Shown in pieces: positions 53,351-61,924 of a stretch of 64,000 nt of DNA (its first letter is position 1; each line of letters opens with the position of its first letter). A model generated the notes under the pieces. That model worked only from the letters and a program-made list of their open reading frames with translations. It had not been told where the DNA came from and ran no database searches. This DNA comes from Lysinibacillus sp. KCTC 33748 (lineage in GTDB: Bacteria > Bacillota > Bacilli > Bacillales_A > Planococcaceae), in contig NZ_MWSJ01000011.1 of assembly GCF_002237755.1 (NCBI RefSeq), positions 1 through 64,000 on the forward strand, given 5' to 3'. Both the position numbers and the translations under genes were made by a program.

Positions 53351-54103
53351 TTATGCTAAAAGATAATGTATTTCTTCCGTCAACTGCTGACTTGCCTCGC
53401 CTAACTTTTTTGCAAACGACCGAATGGCAGTTTTCTTAATTTGATTCGTCGAACCGTGGACAGCAATTGCCCCGATGACTTCTTCATTCACATAAATAGG
53501 AACGGCAATACAACATTTACCTTCATACGTTTCTTCATTATCAACAGCATATCCTTGAGCTCTAATGACCTGTAAATGAGGAATCAATAAACCATAATCA
53601 TAGAAGGTTTTTGTTGTAAAGGTATTAAGTTCAATACTATTTAATAGTTCACGTTGTTTTTTAGGTGACAGATGAGCTAATACTACTTTTCCTAGCGCGC
53701 TTGAGTGCATAGGTGTCCGAGTATCGATCGCATGAAAAGTAGGCTGTTCAAAAGGCTCACTAATCACATTTTTTATTACCATCTCACAATCTTCCAAAAT
53801 ACCAATATAAGTAGTTATTTCTTCTTGGCGGGCTAAATGGTATGGCGCTACGAGAGACGCCCATTGGATATCTTTGTGCCAATATAAGTGCTCATCCCTA
53901 AAAATATGAGGGTTTAATTGATAATACTTATTATATTTAAGAACATAATTCATTTTTTCTAGCGTATAAAGCATGCGAAAAACGGACGTCTTATTCATTG
54001 ATAATTCTTCCATAATTTCAGTTAATGTAAGAGAATGCTTCTGACGTAATATATCTAAAATCAAAAGGCCCTTTTTTAATGTCGATACTTCATAGGAATC
54101 CAT
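53351..54103 (-). CDS. IclR family transcriptional regulator
   Basis: A 250-residue regulator with an N-terminal winged helix (about 5-65, LTLTEIMEELSMNKTSVFRMLY) and the C-terminal IclR effector domain (about 75-248), with MHSSALGKVVLAH and GKCCIAVPIYVNEEVIGAIAVHG. IclR proteins control catabolic genes by binding small acids. It is divergent from the amino-acid permease at 54373, 270 bp away, which is the likely target. A short terminator (AGGACC/GGTCTT) follows at 53325-53347 on the minus strand. Confidence 0.9.
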   Translation of the reverse strand: MDSYEVSTLKKGLLILDILRQKHSLTLTEIMEELSMNKTSVFRMLYTLEKMNYVLKYNKYYQLNPHIFRDEHLYWHKDIQWASLVAPYHLARQEEITTYIGILEDCEMVIKNVISEPFEQPTFHAIDTRTPMHSSALGKVVLAHLSPKKQRELLNSIELNTFTTKTFYDYGLLIPHLQVIRAQGYAVDNEETYEGKCCIAVPIYVNEEVIGAIAVHGSTNQIKKTAIRSFAKKLGEASQQLTEEIHYLLA

Positions 54104-54372
54104 TTTGTCCTCTCCTTGCTTCTAGATAGCTTGTACAATATCATCTTTACTATTTATTTACTAGGTTGGATCGTTCATTCATTCCAGTAAAATAGTATTA
54201 CAAAGTTTGATATAAAAGAATGCATCGATTAACTCGTTTTCTAGTAAAAGATAAATTGCTATAATAATCTAATTGTTGACTCGATTTAAAAATATATATA
54301 ATATACTGATTATTAGTAAAAATGCATAAAAATGATATTTATTAGCTGTTTATTGGAAATGGAGTGGTTATT

Positions 54373-55773
54373 ATGGCGAATTTTTTTCGAAGGAAGTCAA
54401 TTGAGCAGGCCAATAAAATAACTGAAGTCGAACGTTTTAAACTAAAGCGTGAATTAGGGTCGTTGCAGTTATTGCTGTATGTACTAGGGGCTACAATAGG
54501 AGCTGGAATTTTTGTACTGCCAGGAACTACAGCTGCTCTTCATGCAGGCCCAGGTGTCGTTGTTTCTTTCTTAATTGGGGGTCTTGTAACAATCGCAGTC
54601 GGATTAGCCTATGTCGAATTCGCAGCGATGGCGCCCGTCGCAGGTAGCGCTTACACCTATTCTTATATAGCGCTAGGTGAAATTATTGCCTGGATGATCG
54701 GTTGGGACTTATTACTGGAATTCATCGTTATTTCTAGCACGGTCGCAGTCGGTTGGAGTGGTTACGTCGATTCATTTTTACAATCTGTCGGTATTCACTT
54801 ACCGGGAGCCTTAACAAAAGATATTGCTCATGGTGGGGTTGTCAATCTACCTGCTGTGGTAGGTTGGCTTATTGTAGCTTGGATTGCTATGAGCGGGATT
54901 AAAAATGTTGGTCGATCAAATATGTTATTTACAATGGCAAAAGTCGGCGCGATTGTTTTATTCCTTGCTATCGGGGCTTTTCACATTAACCCTATAAACT
55001 GGACACCATTTACACCGTTTGGCTGGTCAGGTGTAATGGCAGGGGCGGCATTAGTGTTCTTCGCCTTTACTGGATTTGATGGTGTAACAACTGTTATGGA
55101 AGAAGTAAAAAATCCACAAAAAACAATACCAAAAGCTTTAATTGGTGGTCTGAGTGTATTAACGCTTATTTATGCATTAGTTGCGCTAGTATTAACAGGT
55201 ATTGTACCATTCCCTCAATTGGATGTCCCAAATCCTACAGTGTTTGCACTACAATCTGTTGGTATTCAATGGGGCGGTGCTATCATCGCAGTATCAGTTA
55301 TTTTTGGATTGCTTGCTACGATGATTGCAAATACAACTAGTGCGACGCGCGTGTTGTTTGCAATGAGTCGTGATGGGCTTCTGCCAGAACGTATTGCACA
55401 AACAAATAAAAAAACAGGGGTACCTGTATTATCAACTTTAATTGTAGTTGGAACAGGTATTCTCTTATCAGGATTTTTATCAATCGGGGAATTAGCGGAA
55501 TTTGCTAACATCGGAGGTTTAACTGCTTTTGCTTTAACAACAGTTAGTGTCGTTGTTCTTCGTTATACACGACCAGATCAACCGCGTATATTCAAAGTAC
55601 CTGCGTTATGGCTTGTAGCAACTGTAGGGGTTGGAGGATGTATTGTATTAATATTTAGTCTGCCACTATTTACTATAGTACGCTTTATGATTTGGTTAGC
55701 GATAGGTTTAGTCATTTACATAGGCTATGGATATAAGCACGCTAAAATGGGCTCTGATAATGAAAATCTATAA
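54373..55773 (+). CDS. APC-family amino acid permease
   Basis: A 466-residue permease of the cationic amino acid transporter group with about 12-13 membrane helices. GATIGAGIFVLPGTTA is the substrate-binding unwound segment of helix 1, and FFAFTGFDGVTTVMEEVKNP matches the helix 6 and loop signature of YfnA/CAT-type transporters. It probably imports a basic or branched amino acid with protons. GGAGTGG precedes ATG 54373; the GTG at 54364 lies in that ribosome site. A strong terminator follows. Confidence 0.91.
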   Translation: MANFFRRKSIEQANKITEVERFKLKRELGSLQLLLYVLGATIGAGIFVLPGTTAALHAGPGVVVSFLIGGLVTIAVGLAYVEFAAMAPVAGSAYTYSYIALGEIIAWMIGWDLLLEFIVISSTVAVGWSGYVDSFLQSVGIHLPGALTKDIAHGGVVNLPAVVGWLIVAWIAMSGIKNVGRSNMLFTMAKVGAIVLFLAIGAFHINPINWTPFTPFGWSGVMAGAALVFFAFTGFDGVTTVMEEVKNPQKTIPKALIGGLSVLTLIYALVALVLTGIVPFPQLDVPNPTVFALQSVGIQWGGAIIAVSVIFGLLATMIANTTSATRVLFAMSRDGLLPERIAQTNKKTGVPVLSTLIVVGTGILLSGFLSIGELAEFANIGGLTAFALTTVSVVVLRYTRPDQPRIFKVPALWLVATVGVGGCIVLIFSLPLFTIVRFMIWLAIGLVIYIGYGYKHAKMGSDNENL

Positions 55774-55778
55774 ATGAG

Positions 55779-55815
55779 ATAAACACCTCTTTAGCTCTAA
55801 AGAGGTGTTTTTTTA
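55779..55815 (+). terminator. terminator of the amino-acid permease gene
   Basis: AAACACCTCTTTAG pairs with CTAAAGAGGTGTTT and is followed by T residues. Confidence 0.9.
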
Positions 55816-55867
55816 ACTAAATTTAATGCAGGATCTGGCGCACATCCTTGTGAATAACAACATAGTA

Positions 55868-56120
55868 TAAGTTAAACTCCCTTATATGCCCATGCGTCGA
55901 TTTCGCAGAAGGCATAGCCAAGAAAGTCGTTTATAATTTTTTGCTTTTCTTGTGCCGTATTAATTTCCCCAAACAAATAAAAAGACTATCTTCGTTATAT
56001 CTTGAAGTTCCATATGTGCACTTTCAAGACTCTTCCGGTACAATCCCATCTTGTCCAGAGATTTTAAGGACTCGTTACTGCAACTTGATGTTCATAAGGA
56101 GCAATTGGTTATGAATATCC
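55868..56120 (-). pseudogene. decayed gene of unknown family, minus strand
   Basis: Three minus-strand frames carry consecutive pieces of what looks like one protein: PIAPYEHQVAVTS, then LKISGQDGIVPEES, an in-frame TGA, KCTYGTSRYNEDS, then after a frameshift FYLFGEINTAQEKQ and KIINDFLGYAFCEIDAWAYK ending at a stop near 55868. The pieces read smoothly when joined, so this is a small gene with at least two frameshifts and one nonsense change. I do not recognise the family. Confidence 0.5.
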
Positions 56121-56245
56121 TTCGAGGTTTATGGAACTTTCACAAAATCCATCTTTTCTATTATTTTCAGTTTAAAATTTTAATAAGAATATCATACTGA
56201 AACTAAGGAGCAATACTAAAATCTGTTCTTGATTAATAGGAATGA

Positions 56246-56272
56246 ATGCTATTATGCCAGAGCATAATTGAT
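56246..56272 (+). repeat. dispersed repeat, copy G (end fragment)
   Basis: Only the terminal palindrome TATTATGCCAGAGCATAATT remains, next to the decayed gene at 55868-56120. Confidence 0.5.
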
Positions 56273-56452
56273 TCCCTTCATAAAAGAAGTTACATTGGCT
56301 ATGATGGTGTTCAAAGGGTTATAATAGAATAATAGAATTAAGGCTTATAACGCTGATACAGCTTTCAATAAAGTACAAAAGTATGTTCATTAATTTACAA
56401 TTTGATAAGACATATAATTCTTTTCGCTCCATGGATTTAGTTATTTCTTATA

Positions 56453-56485
56453 AGACTTATAAAGCGGCATGCAGTAAGTCTTTTT
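56453..56485 (+). terminator. terminator-like hairpin
   Basis: AGACTTA and TAAGTCT pair around a 15-nt loop and are followed by TTTT. No gene precedes it; the surrounding 350 nt appear to be non-coding. Confidence 0.45.
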
Positions 56486-56640
56486 CTAAGTGATGATGGG
56501 AATAATAATCCAAAGAAGGGGGCATATACATAAGAATGATACGTAATGTTTTACATCAATTTATTAATTGCTTATGTTCATTTGATAGCGAAACCCAGGC
56601 AGTAAAGGCAGCGAAGCCGTTTTGTAGAAGGAGTGAATAC

Positions 56641-57684
56641 ATGAGTAATTTCTTTCGAAGCCACGGATTTAAACGTTTTATAATTCTTGTTGGGATCGCT
56701 ATTGCACTATATTTGATGCGAAGTATGATCAATCTTATTCTTCTCACGTTCATTATTACTTACTTGATGAATCAACTGACTACGAAGACAACAAAAAAGA
56801 TTAGAAAATACACACCAATGAACGAAAAGGCTGTGACAGTTACCCTTTATCTTTTACTTGTCGCAGGTATTGTTGCAATTATCTACAAGTATTTGCCTGT
56901 CGTAACCCAACAAATTACACAGCTCTTTGACCTCATTGCTAGCTTTAGTCTCGATCCAGATGATAACGAGATTGCAAGGTATTTAGCTCCAACCTTCGAG
57001 AAGATTGAACTAGGTAAATATTTAGAGCAGGGTGTAGACCTCACACTAAAAAATCTCACGAATATTGGTAAAATTATTTTGCACATATTCATCGCACTAA
57101 TTTTAAGCTTGTTTATTTTACTTGAGAAGAAGCGGATTATAGATTTTACAGCGAAATTTAAAGATAGTAAAATGAGCTACCTGTACGATGAACTACATTA
57201 TTTCTCGAAGATCTTCATTCGTTCTTTCGGTAAAGTTATTGAGGCGCAGTTCATTATTGCCGCTGTTAACTGTGTTTTATCTGTTATTGCTTTATACATT
57301 ATGGGCTTCCCGCATTTAATTGCACTGGGAATTATGCTCTTTATACTAGGATTAGTGCCAGTTGCAGGGGTTATCATGTCCTTGATTCCTCTCACTATAA
57401 TTGCATATAGTATCGGTGGACCAATGTACATTGTTTATATTTTGGTGATCGTTATGGTACTACATGCTATGGAGGCATACTTCTTAAATCCAAAGCTGAT
57501 GTCTGCCAAGACAAATCTTCCAATTTTCTATACATTCATCGTCATCCTCTTCTCAGAGCATTTCCTTGGTGTATGGGGATTAATTATTGGTATTCCATTA
57601 TTCATGTTCCTTCTCGATATTCTAGGGGTTACGTCCTCGGAGGATGAACGGCAAAAAATAATGGAAACACAAGTGGACCAATAA
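56641..57684 (+). CDS. AI-2E family transporter
   Basis: A 347-residue membrane protein with about eight helices of the AI-2E (TqsA/PerM/YdbI) family. Typical features are the N-terminal helix pair with LRSMINLILLTFIITYLM-like sequence, a soluble amphipathic stretch (about 115-170), and the conserved GLVPVAGVIMSLIP and GVWGLIIGIPLFMFLLD near the C-terminus. Members export autoinducer-2 or act as Na+/H+ antiporters; the role here is open. ATG 56641 has AAGGAG 8 nt upstream; the in-frame codons from 56536 are not part of the family domain. Confidence 0.88.
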   Translation: MSNFFRSHGFKRFIILVGIAIALYLMRSMINLILLTFIITYLMNQLTTKTTKKIRKYTPMNEKAVTVTLYLLLVAGIVAIIYKYLPVVTQQITQLFDLIASFSLDPDDNEIARYLAPTFEKIELGKYLEQGVDLTLKNLTNIGKIILHIFIALILSLFILLEKKRIIDFTAKFKDSKMSYLYDELHYFSKIFIRSFGKVIEAQFIIAAVNCVLSVIALYIMGFPHLIALGIMLFILGLVPVAGVIMSLIPLTIIAYSIGGPMYIVYILVIVMVLHAMEAYFLNPKLMSAKTNLPIFYTFIVILFSEHFLGVWGLIIGIPLFMFLLDILGVTSSEDERQKIMETQVDQ

Positions 57685-57702
57685 ATTGTATAAAGTTTCG
57701 GA

Positions 57703-57733
57703 AAAGGAATCAGTGTATCTGATTCCTTTTTGT
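57703..57733 (+). terminator. terminator of the AI-2E transporter gene
   Basis: AAAAGGAATCAG and CTGATTCCTTTTT pair around TGTAT. Confidence 0.88.
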
Positions 57734-57798
57734 TTTATTAATTGAAAATATATACATATGATAAAATGAACAATGACACAATTTAGGGGGGGATAGAT

Positions 57799-57882
57799 GT
57801 GAGTAATTATGTTAAGTTCCTAGATACGGAAGCAGCCCATGCAAAGCCTAATTTTGATAGGGCAATACTTTGCATGGGGTGA
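57799..57882 (+). CDS. possible small ORF or leader peptide
   Basis: A 27-codon frame (MSNYVKFLDTEAAHAKPNFD and seven more) starts at GTG after GGGGGGA. It contains the perfect inverted repeat CCCATGCAAAG (57836-57846) and CTTTGCATGGG (57868-57878). It could be a leader peptide, a truncated gene, or simply an operator/hairpin region of the following DNA-binding gene. Confidence 0.3.
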   Translation: MSNYVKFLDTEAAHAKPNFDRAILCMG

Positions 57883-57971
57883 ATTTCAATATTTGCCCTG
57901 AAGTATTTCTTATAAAATTAGCTTTGCTACCTTATTTTATTCATTTCAAAATAAATGAGGGGTTGGCATAA

Positions 57972-58235
57972 TTGGCTTATAAGAAGGCTTCAGCTATATT
58001 ACCGGAAGAACTTTTAGTAGAAATCCAAAAATACGTTCAAGGTGAAACGATTTATATTCCTAAAATAGAAAACACGTATTTAGAGTGGGGTGCTCGTTCA
58101 GGCTCAAAGAAATATATTGAGAATAGGAATAAGTCTATAAAAGAAGCGTTTACAAATGGAGCTTCTATTGAACAATTATCTAAGGAATATCATTTAGCTG
58201 TAGAAACGATTAAAAAAATTATATATACAAAGTAA
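57972..58235 (+). CDS. small CD3324/Mor-type DNA-binding protein
   Basis: An 87-residue protein with an N-terminal segment (LPEELLVEIQKYVQGETIYI, then a Trp-containing loop WGARSGSKKYIENRN) and a C-terminal helix-turn-helix (ASIEQLSKEYHLAVETIKKI). This layout is that of CD3324-like proteins distantly related to the Mor activator of phage Mu. It probably binds DNA as a dimer; targets unknown. Start TTG 57972 with GAGGGG about 9 nt upstream. A terminator follows. Confidence 0.78.
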   Translation: MAYKKASAILPEELLVEIQKYVQGETIYIPKIENTYLEWGARSGSKKYIENRNKSIKEAFTNGASIEQLSKEYHLAVETIKKIIYTK

Positions 58236-58239
58236 TTTA

Positions 58240-58277
58240 TTGAAGCACTAGCACCTGATATGTTAGTGCTTTTTGTA
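58240..58277 (+). terminator. terminator of the CD3324-like gene
   Basis: AGCACTAGCA pairs with TGTTAGTGCT (one bulge) and is followed by TTTTTG. Confidence 0.75.
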
Positions 58278-58361
58278 TGTCTAGTACGTTTCTTAATCGA
58301 ACTAGGCATATTCTTTCCGCTAGAAATCTTGTTCAATATAGTTAAAGGGGGAGGTTGATTT

Positions 58362-58902
58362 ATGATTACAGGGCAAAGTAGTATTTTTAAGACCAATTAC
58401 TGAAGAAGATGTAGATAGTATCTATGAGTGTTTTCAAGATGAAGAAATTATGTATATGACAGGTATACGTAACATTTTAACGAAGGATCAAATTAGAGAG
58501 GCTTTGAGTCGATTTAGCGAAGATTCTACACGCCGTGATTTTGCTATTTGCTTAGTAGAAAATAGCCGAGTTATTGGTGATTTAGCTATTATGGAAATAG
58601 ACTTAGACAATAAAAAGGCAATATTTCGCATAGCTTTACATAGGATAGAGGATTGTGGCAAGGGATATGGGGCTGAAGCGGTTCAGCTTGTTCAAAAATT
58701 TTCGTTCGAGGAGCTTCAGCTTAATCGCTTAGAGTTACAAGTATACTCCCATAATATTCGGGCAATAAAATCGTACGAAAAGGTAGGCTTCAAAAAGGAA
58801 GGAGCTTTAAGGCAATCCTTATATATGAACGGTAAGTATTCAGATGAAATTATTATGAGTATTTTACGTGATGAATATATGGAATTAAATAAGAGCTATT
58901 AG
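58362..58902 (+). pseudogene. GNAT family N-acetyltransferase with a 5' frameshift
   Basis: A RimJ/RimL-like acetyltransferase. The natural start is ATG 58362 after GGGGGAGG, giving MITGQ, but the frame then stops. One base extra in the AAA run at 58375-58377 explains it: in the +1 frame VVFLRPITEEDVDSIYECFQ continues without break into the long frame that ends at 58902. Downstream, GKGYGAEAV is the acetyl-CoA loop and NIRAIKSYEKVGFKKEG the C-terminal signature. If the base is real the gene is dead or starts internally at 58450 (150 residues, missing the first strand). Confidence 0.7.
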
Positions 58903-59012
58903 AATAGGTCAATGGTTTGGCGGTATTCTGCTAGCGGTTGATGGAGGAACAATCATGGCCTTCAAATGCCTTGTAGATAGTTAATTCTTTTATTTAGGAA
59001 AACAATAAAAAA

Positions 59013-59056
59013 CAGCTAACCCCCTTTCAATTGAAAGAGGGTTAACTTCTTTTATT
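59013..59056. terminator. terminator between GNAT and MATE genes
   Basis: GCTAACCCCCTTTCAATT pairs partly with GAAAGAGGGTTAACTTCTTTT; AT-rich tails lie on both sides. Confidence 0.6.
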
Positions 59057-59062
59057 GTGCAT

Positions 59063-60406
59063 TTAAGAACTTGTTACTGAAAAAATTGTATGCGTTTTTT
59101 TCTTCATAAATATAAAAATTAGCAATGCGGTAATACCTTCTGCGACAGGGAACGTCCACCAAATAGCTTGTGGGCCAAAGAATTTAGGCAATAGTACGAG
59201 AGCAGGGATAAATAATAGAATACTGCGAAGTAACATGATGGTTGTTGCAAGACGTATTTTTTCAATTGACTGGAAGAATTCCGCAAATACCATGTTCACT
59301 CCAAGGAATGCATACCCAATTGCAAAATGTATAAAGCCTTGTGTAGCCATATTACGAATGTCAAATGTGCTATCACCAAATAATGCAATTAGCTGGGAAG
59401 GGAATAACATAGCAATAATGACAGTCGTTAAACCTATAATAAATGCAGTGGCAATACCTATTTTCAATAATGCTGTTAATCGGTCAATCAACCTCGCACC
59501 GTGGTGATAACTAACTAGTGGCTGTAAGGCCATACCGATGCCAAGGAATACTGTTAAAAGTACAGTATGAATATAGTTAACCATTGCATAAGCAGTAACG
59601 CCGTCTGAGCCTAAATAATGTAAAAATGTAACATTGTATAAAATAACCATTACAGCGACGGAGGCTTCAACGATAAAGCTTGGTAGACCAATAGCGAATA
59701 TTTTCTTTAAATCAGATGTGCTGAAAAATGTACGAACAAATTTTAATTCGGATTGCTTGCGGAAGAAGTGTAGGCATAGAACCGACATACCGATTATTGT
59801 GGAGATTGCTGTAGCTAGGGCACAGCCAGTTACGCCGTAATTGAGTACGAAAATAAAGATGTAGTTTAAAATAATGTTTAACACAGAAGTAGTGATTAAG
59901 CCCATCATCGCAAGCTTTGGATTGCCATCATTTCGAATAAAAATACTTAATAAGTTTTCAATTGTATAGAACACACCGAAAATCAAAATAACATGTAGAT
60001 ACTCTTGAACATAAGGGAAGGTGGCGTCACTTGCCCCAAATATATAGGAGATTTCCTTTAAATTTAATAAAAGGATTAGAATCAGTGTCATGACGACAAC
60101 GATCATTGTTGTAAATGCTAATGTAAAGAGCTGATGTGCTCGTTTTTTATTGCCTTCACCGAGGGAAATTGAAAATAGTGTTGCTCCACCCATACCAATC
60201 CAAAGGGAAATGGATAGTAAAATCGAGAAAATTGGTACGGCGATATTTACTCCTGCTAAAGCGGCTGGTCCAACTCCATGACTAACGAAAATACCATCTA
60301 CTAAAATATTGACTGACATCAGCAACATACCAATCATAGCTGGGAATAAATATGATAAAAACAAGGGCCTGAGCGGCCTTGTTTCAATTGGATTAATGGT
60401 AGTCAT
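59063..60406 (-). CDS. MATE family efflux transporter
   Basis: A 447-residue multidrug and toxin extrusion protein with twelve predicted helices in two pseudo-symmetric halves. Helix 1-2 shows LFPAMIGMLLMSVNILVDGI and later GGATLFSISLGEGNKKRA, and helix 7 begins with FAIGLPSFIVEASVAVM; these are typical of the Firmicute MepA-like branch. It would export cationic drugs with Na+ or H+. ATG 60406 has AAAGGAGG 9 nt upstream, placed inside the GNAT gene that it overlaps. The MerR regulator beyond the GNAT gene is a likely controller. Confidence 0.9.
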   Translation of the reverse strand: MTTINPIETRPLRPLFLSYLFPAMIGMLLMSVNILVDGIFVSHGVGPAALAGVNIAVPIFSILLSISLWIGMGGATLFSISLGEGNKKRAHQLFTLAFTTMIVVVMTLILILLLNLKEISYIFGASDATFPYVQEYLHVILIFGVFYTIENLLSIFIRNDGNPKLAMMGLITTSVLNIILNYIFIFVLNYGVTGCALATAISTIIGMSVLCLHFFRKQSELKFVRTFFSTSDLKKIFAIGLPSFIVEASVAVMVILYNVTFLHYLGSDGVTAYAMVNYIHTVLLTVFLGIGMALQPLVSYHHGARLIDRLTALLKIGIATAFIIGLTTVIIAMLFPSQLIALFGDSTFDIRNMATQGFIHFAIGYAFLGVNMVFAEFFQSIEKIRLATTIMLLRSILLFIPALVLLPKFFGPQAIWWTFPVAEGITALLIFIFMKKKTHTIFSVTSS

Positions 60407-60860
60407 GAGCATATACCTCCTTTACCATCACCTTTTCACCTTTAGTATCTAGCTCACCGTTAAAGACGAAGCCAAACTTTTTATATAATTGAATAGCTAC
60501 TGTATTGTTGTCATAAACGCTTAAATATATATTTTGACAGCTGTATTTAGCTACTAAATATTGAATAAGCTGCTGTAAAAAGTATTTTCCCAATCCTTTG
60601 TGCTGGTAGCGCTCATCAATGAAATAGCGATCTAACCAAACACGTTGTGAATTGTCTGTTTGTGGGAACATGCCATACATAGCGAAGCCGACTGCATGAT
60701 CTTCCTTATACAATCCTACAGGGATAAAGCGTTTATCTTCCTTTGCCTCTGCTAAGCATTGTTCTGTACTTTCAATAAAATCTTGCTGATTATCAGCAAT
60801 GCGTAGTGCTAATACTTCCTCTTTGTTTAAAGCTGTAATGTCACGAATTTCCGTGAACAT
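60393..60860 (-). CDS. GNAT family N-acetyltransferase (polyamine acetyltransferase-like)
   Basis: A 155-residue GNAT. WLDRYFIDERYQHKGLGKYF contains the acetyl-CoA loop (QHKGLG, about 88-93), preceded by AVGFAMYGMFPQ and followed by NIYLSVYDNNTVAIQLYKKFGF. The arrangement resembles spermine/spermidine acetyltransferases of the BltD/PaiA kind, and in B. subtilis bltD is likewise coupled to a drug efflux gene under a MerR regulator. Here its 3' end overlaps the MATE gene by 14 nt. Confidence 0.86.
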   Translation of the reverse strand: MFTEIRDITALNKEEVLALRIADNQQDFIESTEQCLAEAKEDKRFIPVGLYKEDHAVGFAMYGMFPQTDNSQRVWLDRYFIDERYQHKGLGKYFLQQLIQYLVAKYSCQNIYLSVYDNNTVAIQLYKKFGFVFNGELDTKGEKVMVKEVYAHDYH

Positions 60861-60885
60861 AATTTCAAAACCTTTCTATTTTTAA

Positions 60886-60976
60886 TTTCTTTCAGCAGAT
60901 GTCACGGAAATCGGAAAGGGATCTTTATGCAAGCACAAACCGATCCCGGACTCAATTATGCACTGGCATAATTAAT
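60886..60976 (+). repeat. dispersed repeat, copy H (short form)
   Basis: TTTCTTTCAGCAGATGTCAC, then GGAAATCGGAAAGGGATC, then CCGATCCCGGACTCAATTAT and the end palindrome. The central hairpins are deleted. It occupies most of the 176-bp region between the divergent GNAT-MATE operon and the MerR gene. Confidence 0.7.
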
Positions 60977-60997
60977 TGTGAATAGCTACAATCTAAT

Positions 60998-61018
60998 GTA
61001 TATAGTTACTATATAGTC
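60998..61018. promoter_or_regulatory. candidate MerR-family operator
   Basis: The palindrome TATATAGTTACTATATAG lies just before the merR ribosome site, the usual position for an autoregulated MerR/BmrR-type promoter. Confidence 0.5.
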
Positions 61019-61036
61019 AAGGAGGGGATTTTAAAA

Positions 61037-61867
61037 ATGTTTAATAAAAATGTAAAATATTTTACAACTGGTGAGTTTGCTAAAATATGCAAGGTTAATA
61101 AACAAACGTTAATTTACTACGACCAAATTGGTTTATTATCACCAATTATGAAAGATAGTAAAGACTACCGTTATTATTCTGTTGCACAATATGAATTTTT
61201 TAGTGTGATCGAGCTATTAAAGGCGGTCGGCATGTCTTTAAAAGATATTCAAAAATATATGGCCGAAAAATCACCTGAAAATTTTTTAGACTTGATGTAT
61301 CAGCAAAAGGAAATTGTAGCGAAAAAACGCCGGGAGCTGGAGATGATTGAAAGCATTATTGATGTCAAAATTGATTTAACAAAAGAGGCTTTACACCTTG
61401 ATTTTGATAGCATTACGATTGAACATCTGCCAGAGGCAACGTTGTATTTAAGCAAGAATATTGAGGATTCGACGGAAGAACAGTTTACGAAGGCTGTTTC
61501 AGACTTTATAGATGAATTAGATCGCTCGCAATTAGACACAGGCTATCCTATTGGAGGAATTACAAGAAGAGAGCAAATATTAGCCGGAAACTATGATAAC
61601 TATAGTTACTTGTATATAGAGCAGCCGCATCCACGAGAAGGCCATCCTTATTTCGAAGCGATTGAAGGGGATTTTATTGTTGGATACCATGTAGGAACGT
61701 CCACTACATTGGGTGAATCATATGAGCGATTATTTAAGGTCATGCGGGAAAAGGGCTTTGAACTAGGGCAATACGTATATGAGGAATATATTTATGACGC
61801 CGTTATTAAAAATCGTGAAGAGGATTATGTAACGAAAATTATGATAGAAATTAAAAAGGGTTGTTGA
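61037..61867 (+). CDS. MerR family regulator with GyrI-like effector domain (BmrR/BltR type)
   Basis: A 276-residue regulator. The N-terminal winged helix (about 8-75) contains FTTGEFAKICKVNKQTLIYY, and RELEMIESIIDVKIDLTK forms the dimer coiled coil (about 97-115). The C-terminal half (about 120-275) is a GyrI-like drug-binding domain as in BmrR. Such proteins sense cationic drugs and activate efflux genes, here most likely the divergent GNAT-MATE operon. ATG 61037 has AAGGAGGGG upstream. Confidence 0.89.
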   Translation: MFNKNVKYFTTGEFAKICKVNKQTLIYYDQIGLLSPIMKDSKDYRYYSVAQYEFFSVIELLKAVGMSLKDIQKYMAEKSPENFLDLMYQQKEIVAKKRRELEMIESIIDVKIDLTKEALHLDFDSITIEHLPEATLYLSKNIEDSTEEQFTKAVSDFIDELDRSQLDTGYPIGGITRREQILAGNYDNYSYLYIEQPHPREGHPYFEAIEGDFIVGYHVGTSTTLGESYERLFKVMREKGFELGQYVYEEYIYDAVIKNREEDYVTKIMIEIKKGC

Positions 61868-61924
61868 TCCGTAGTATGTAATTTAGGTACAAAAAATAGT
61901 TGGTGAATAAAAGGGGAGAGAAGA

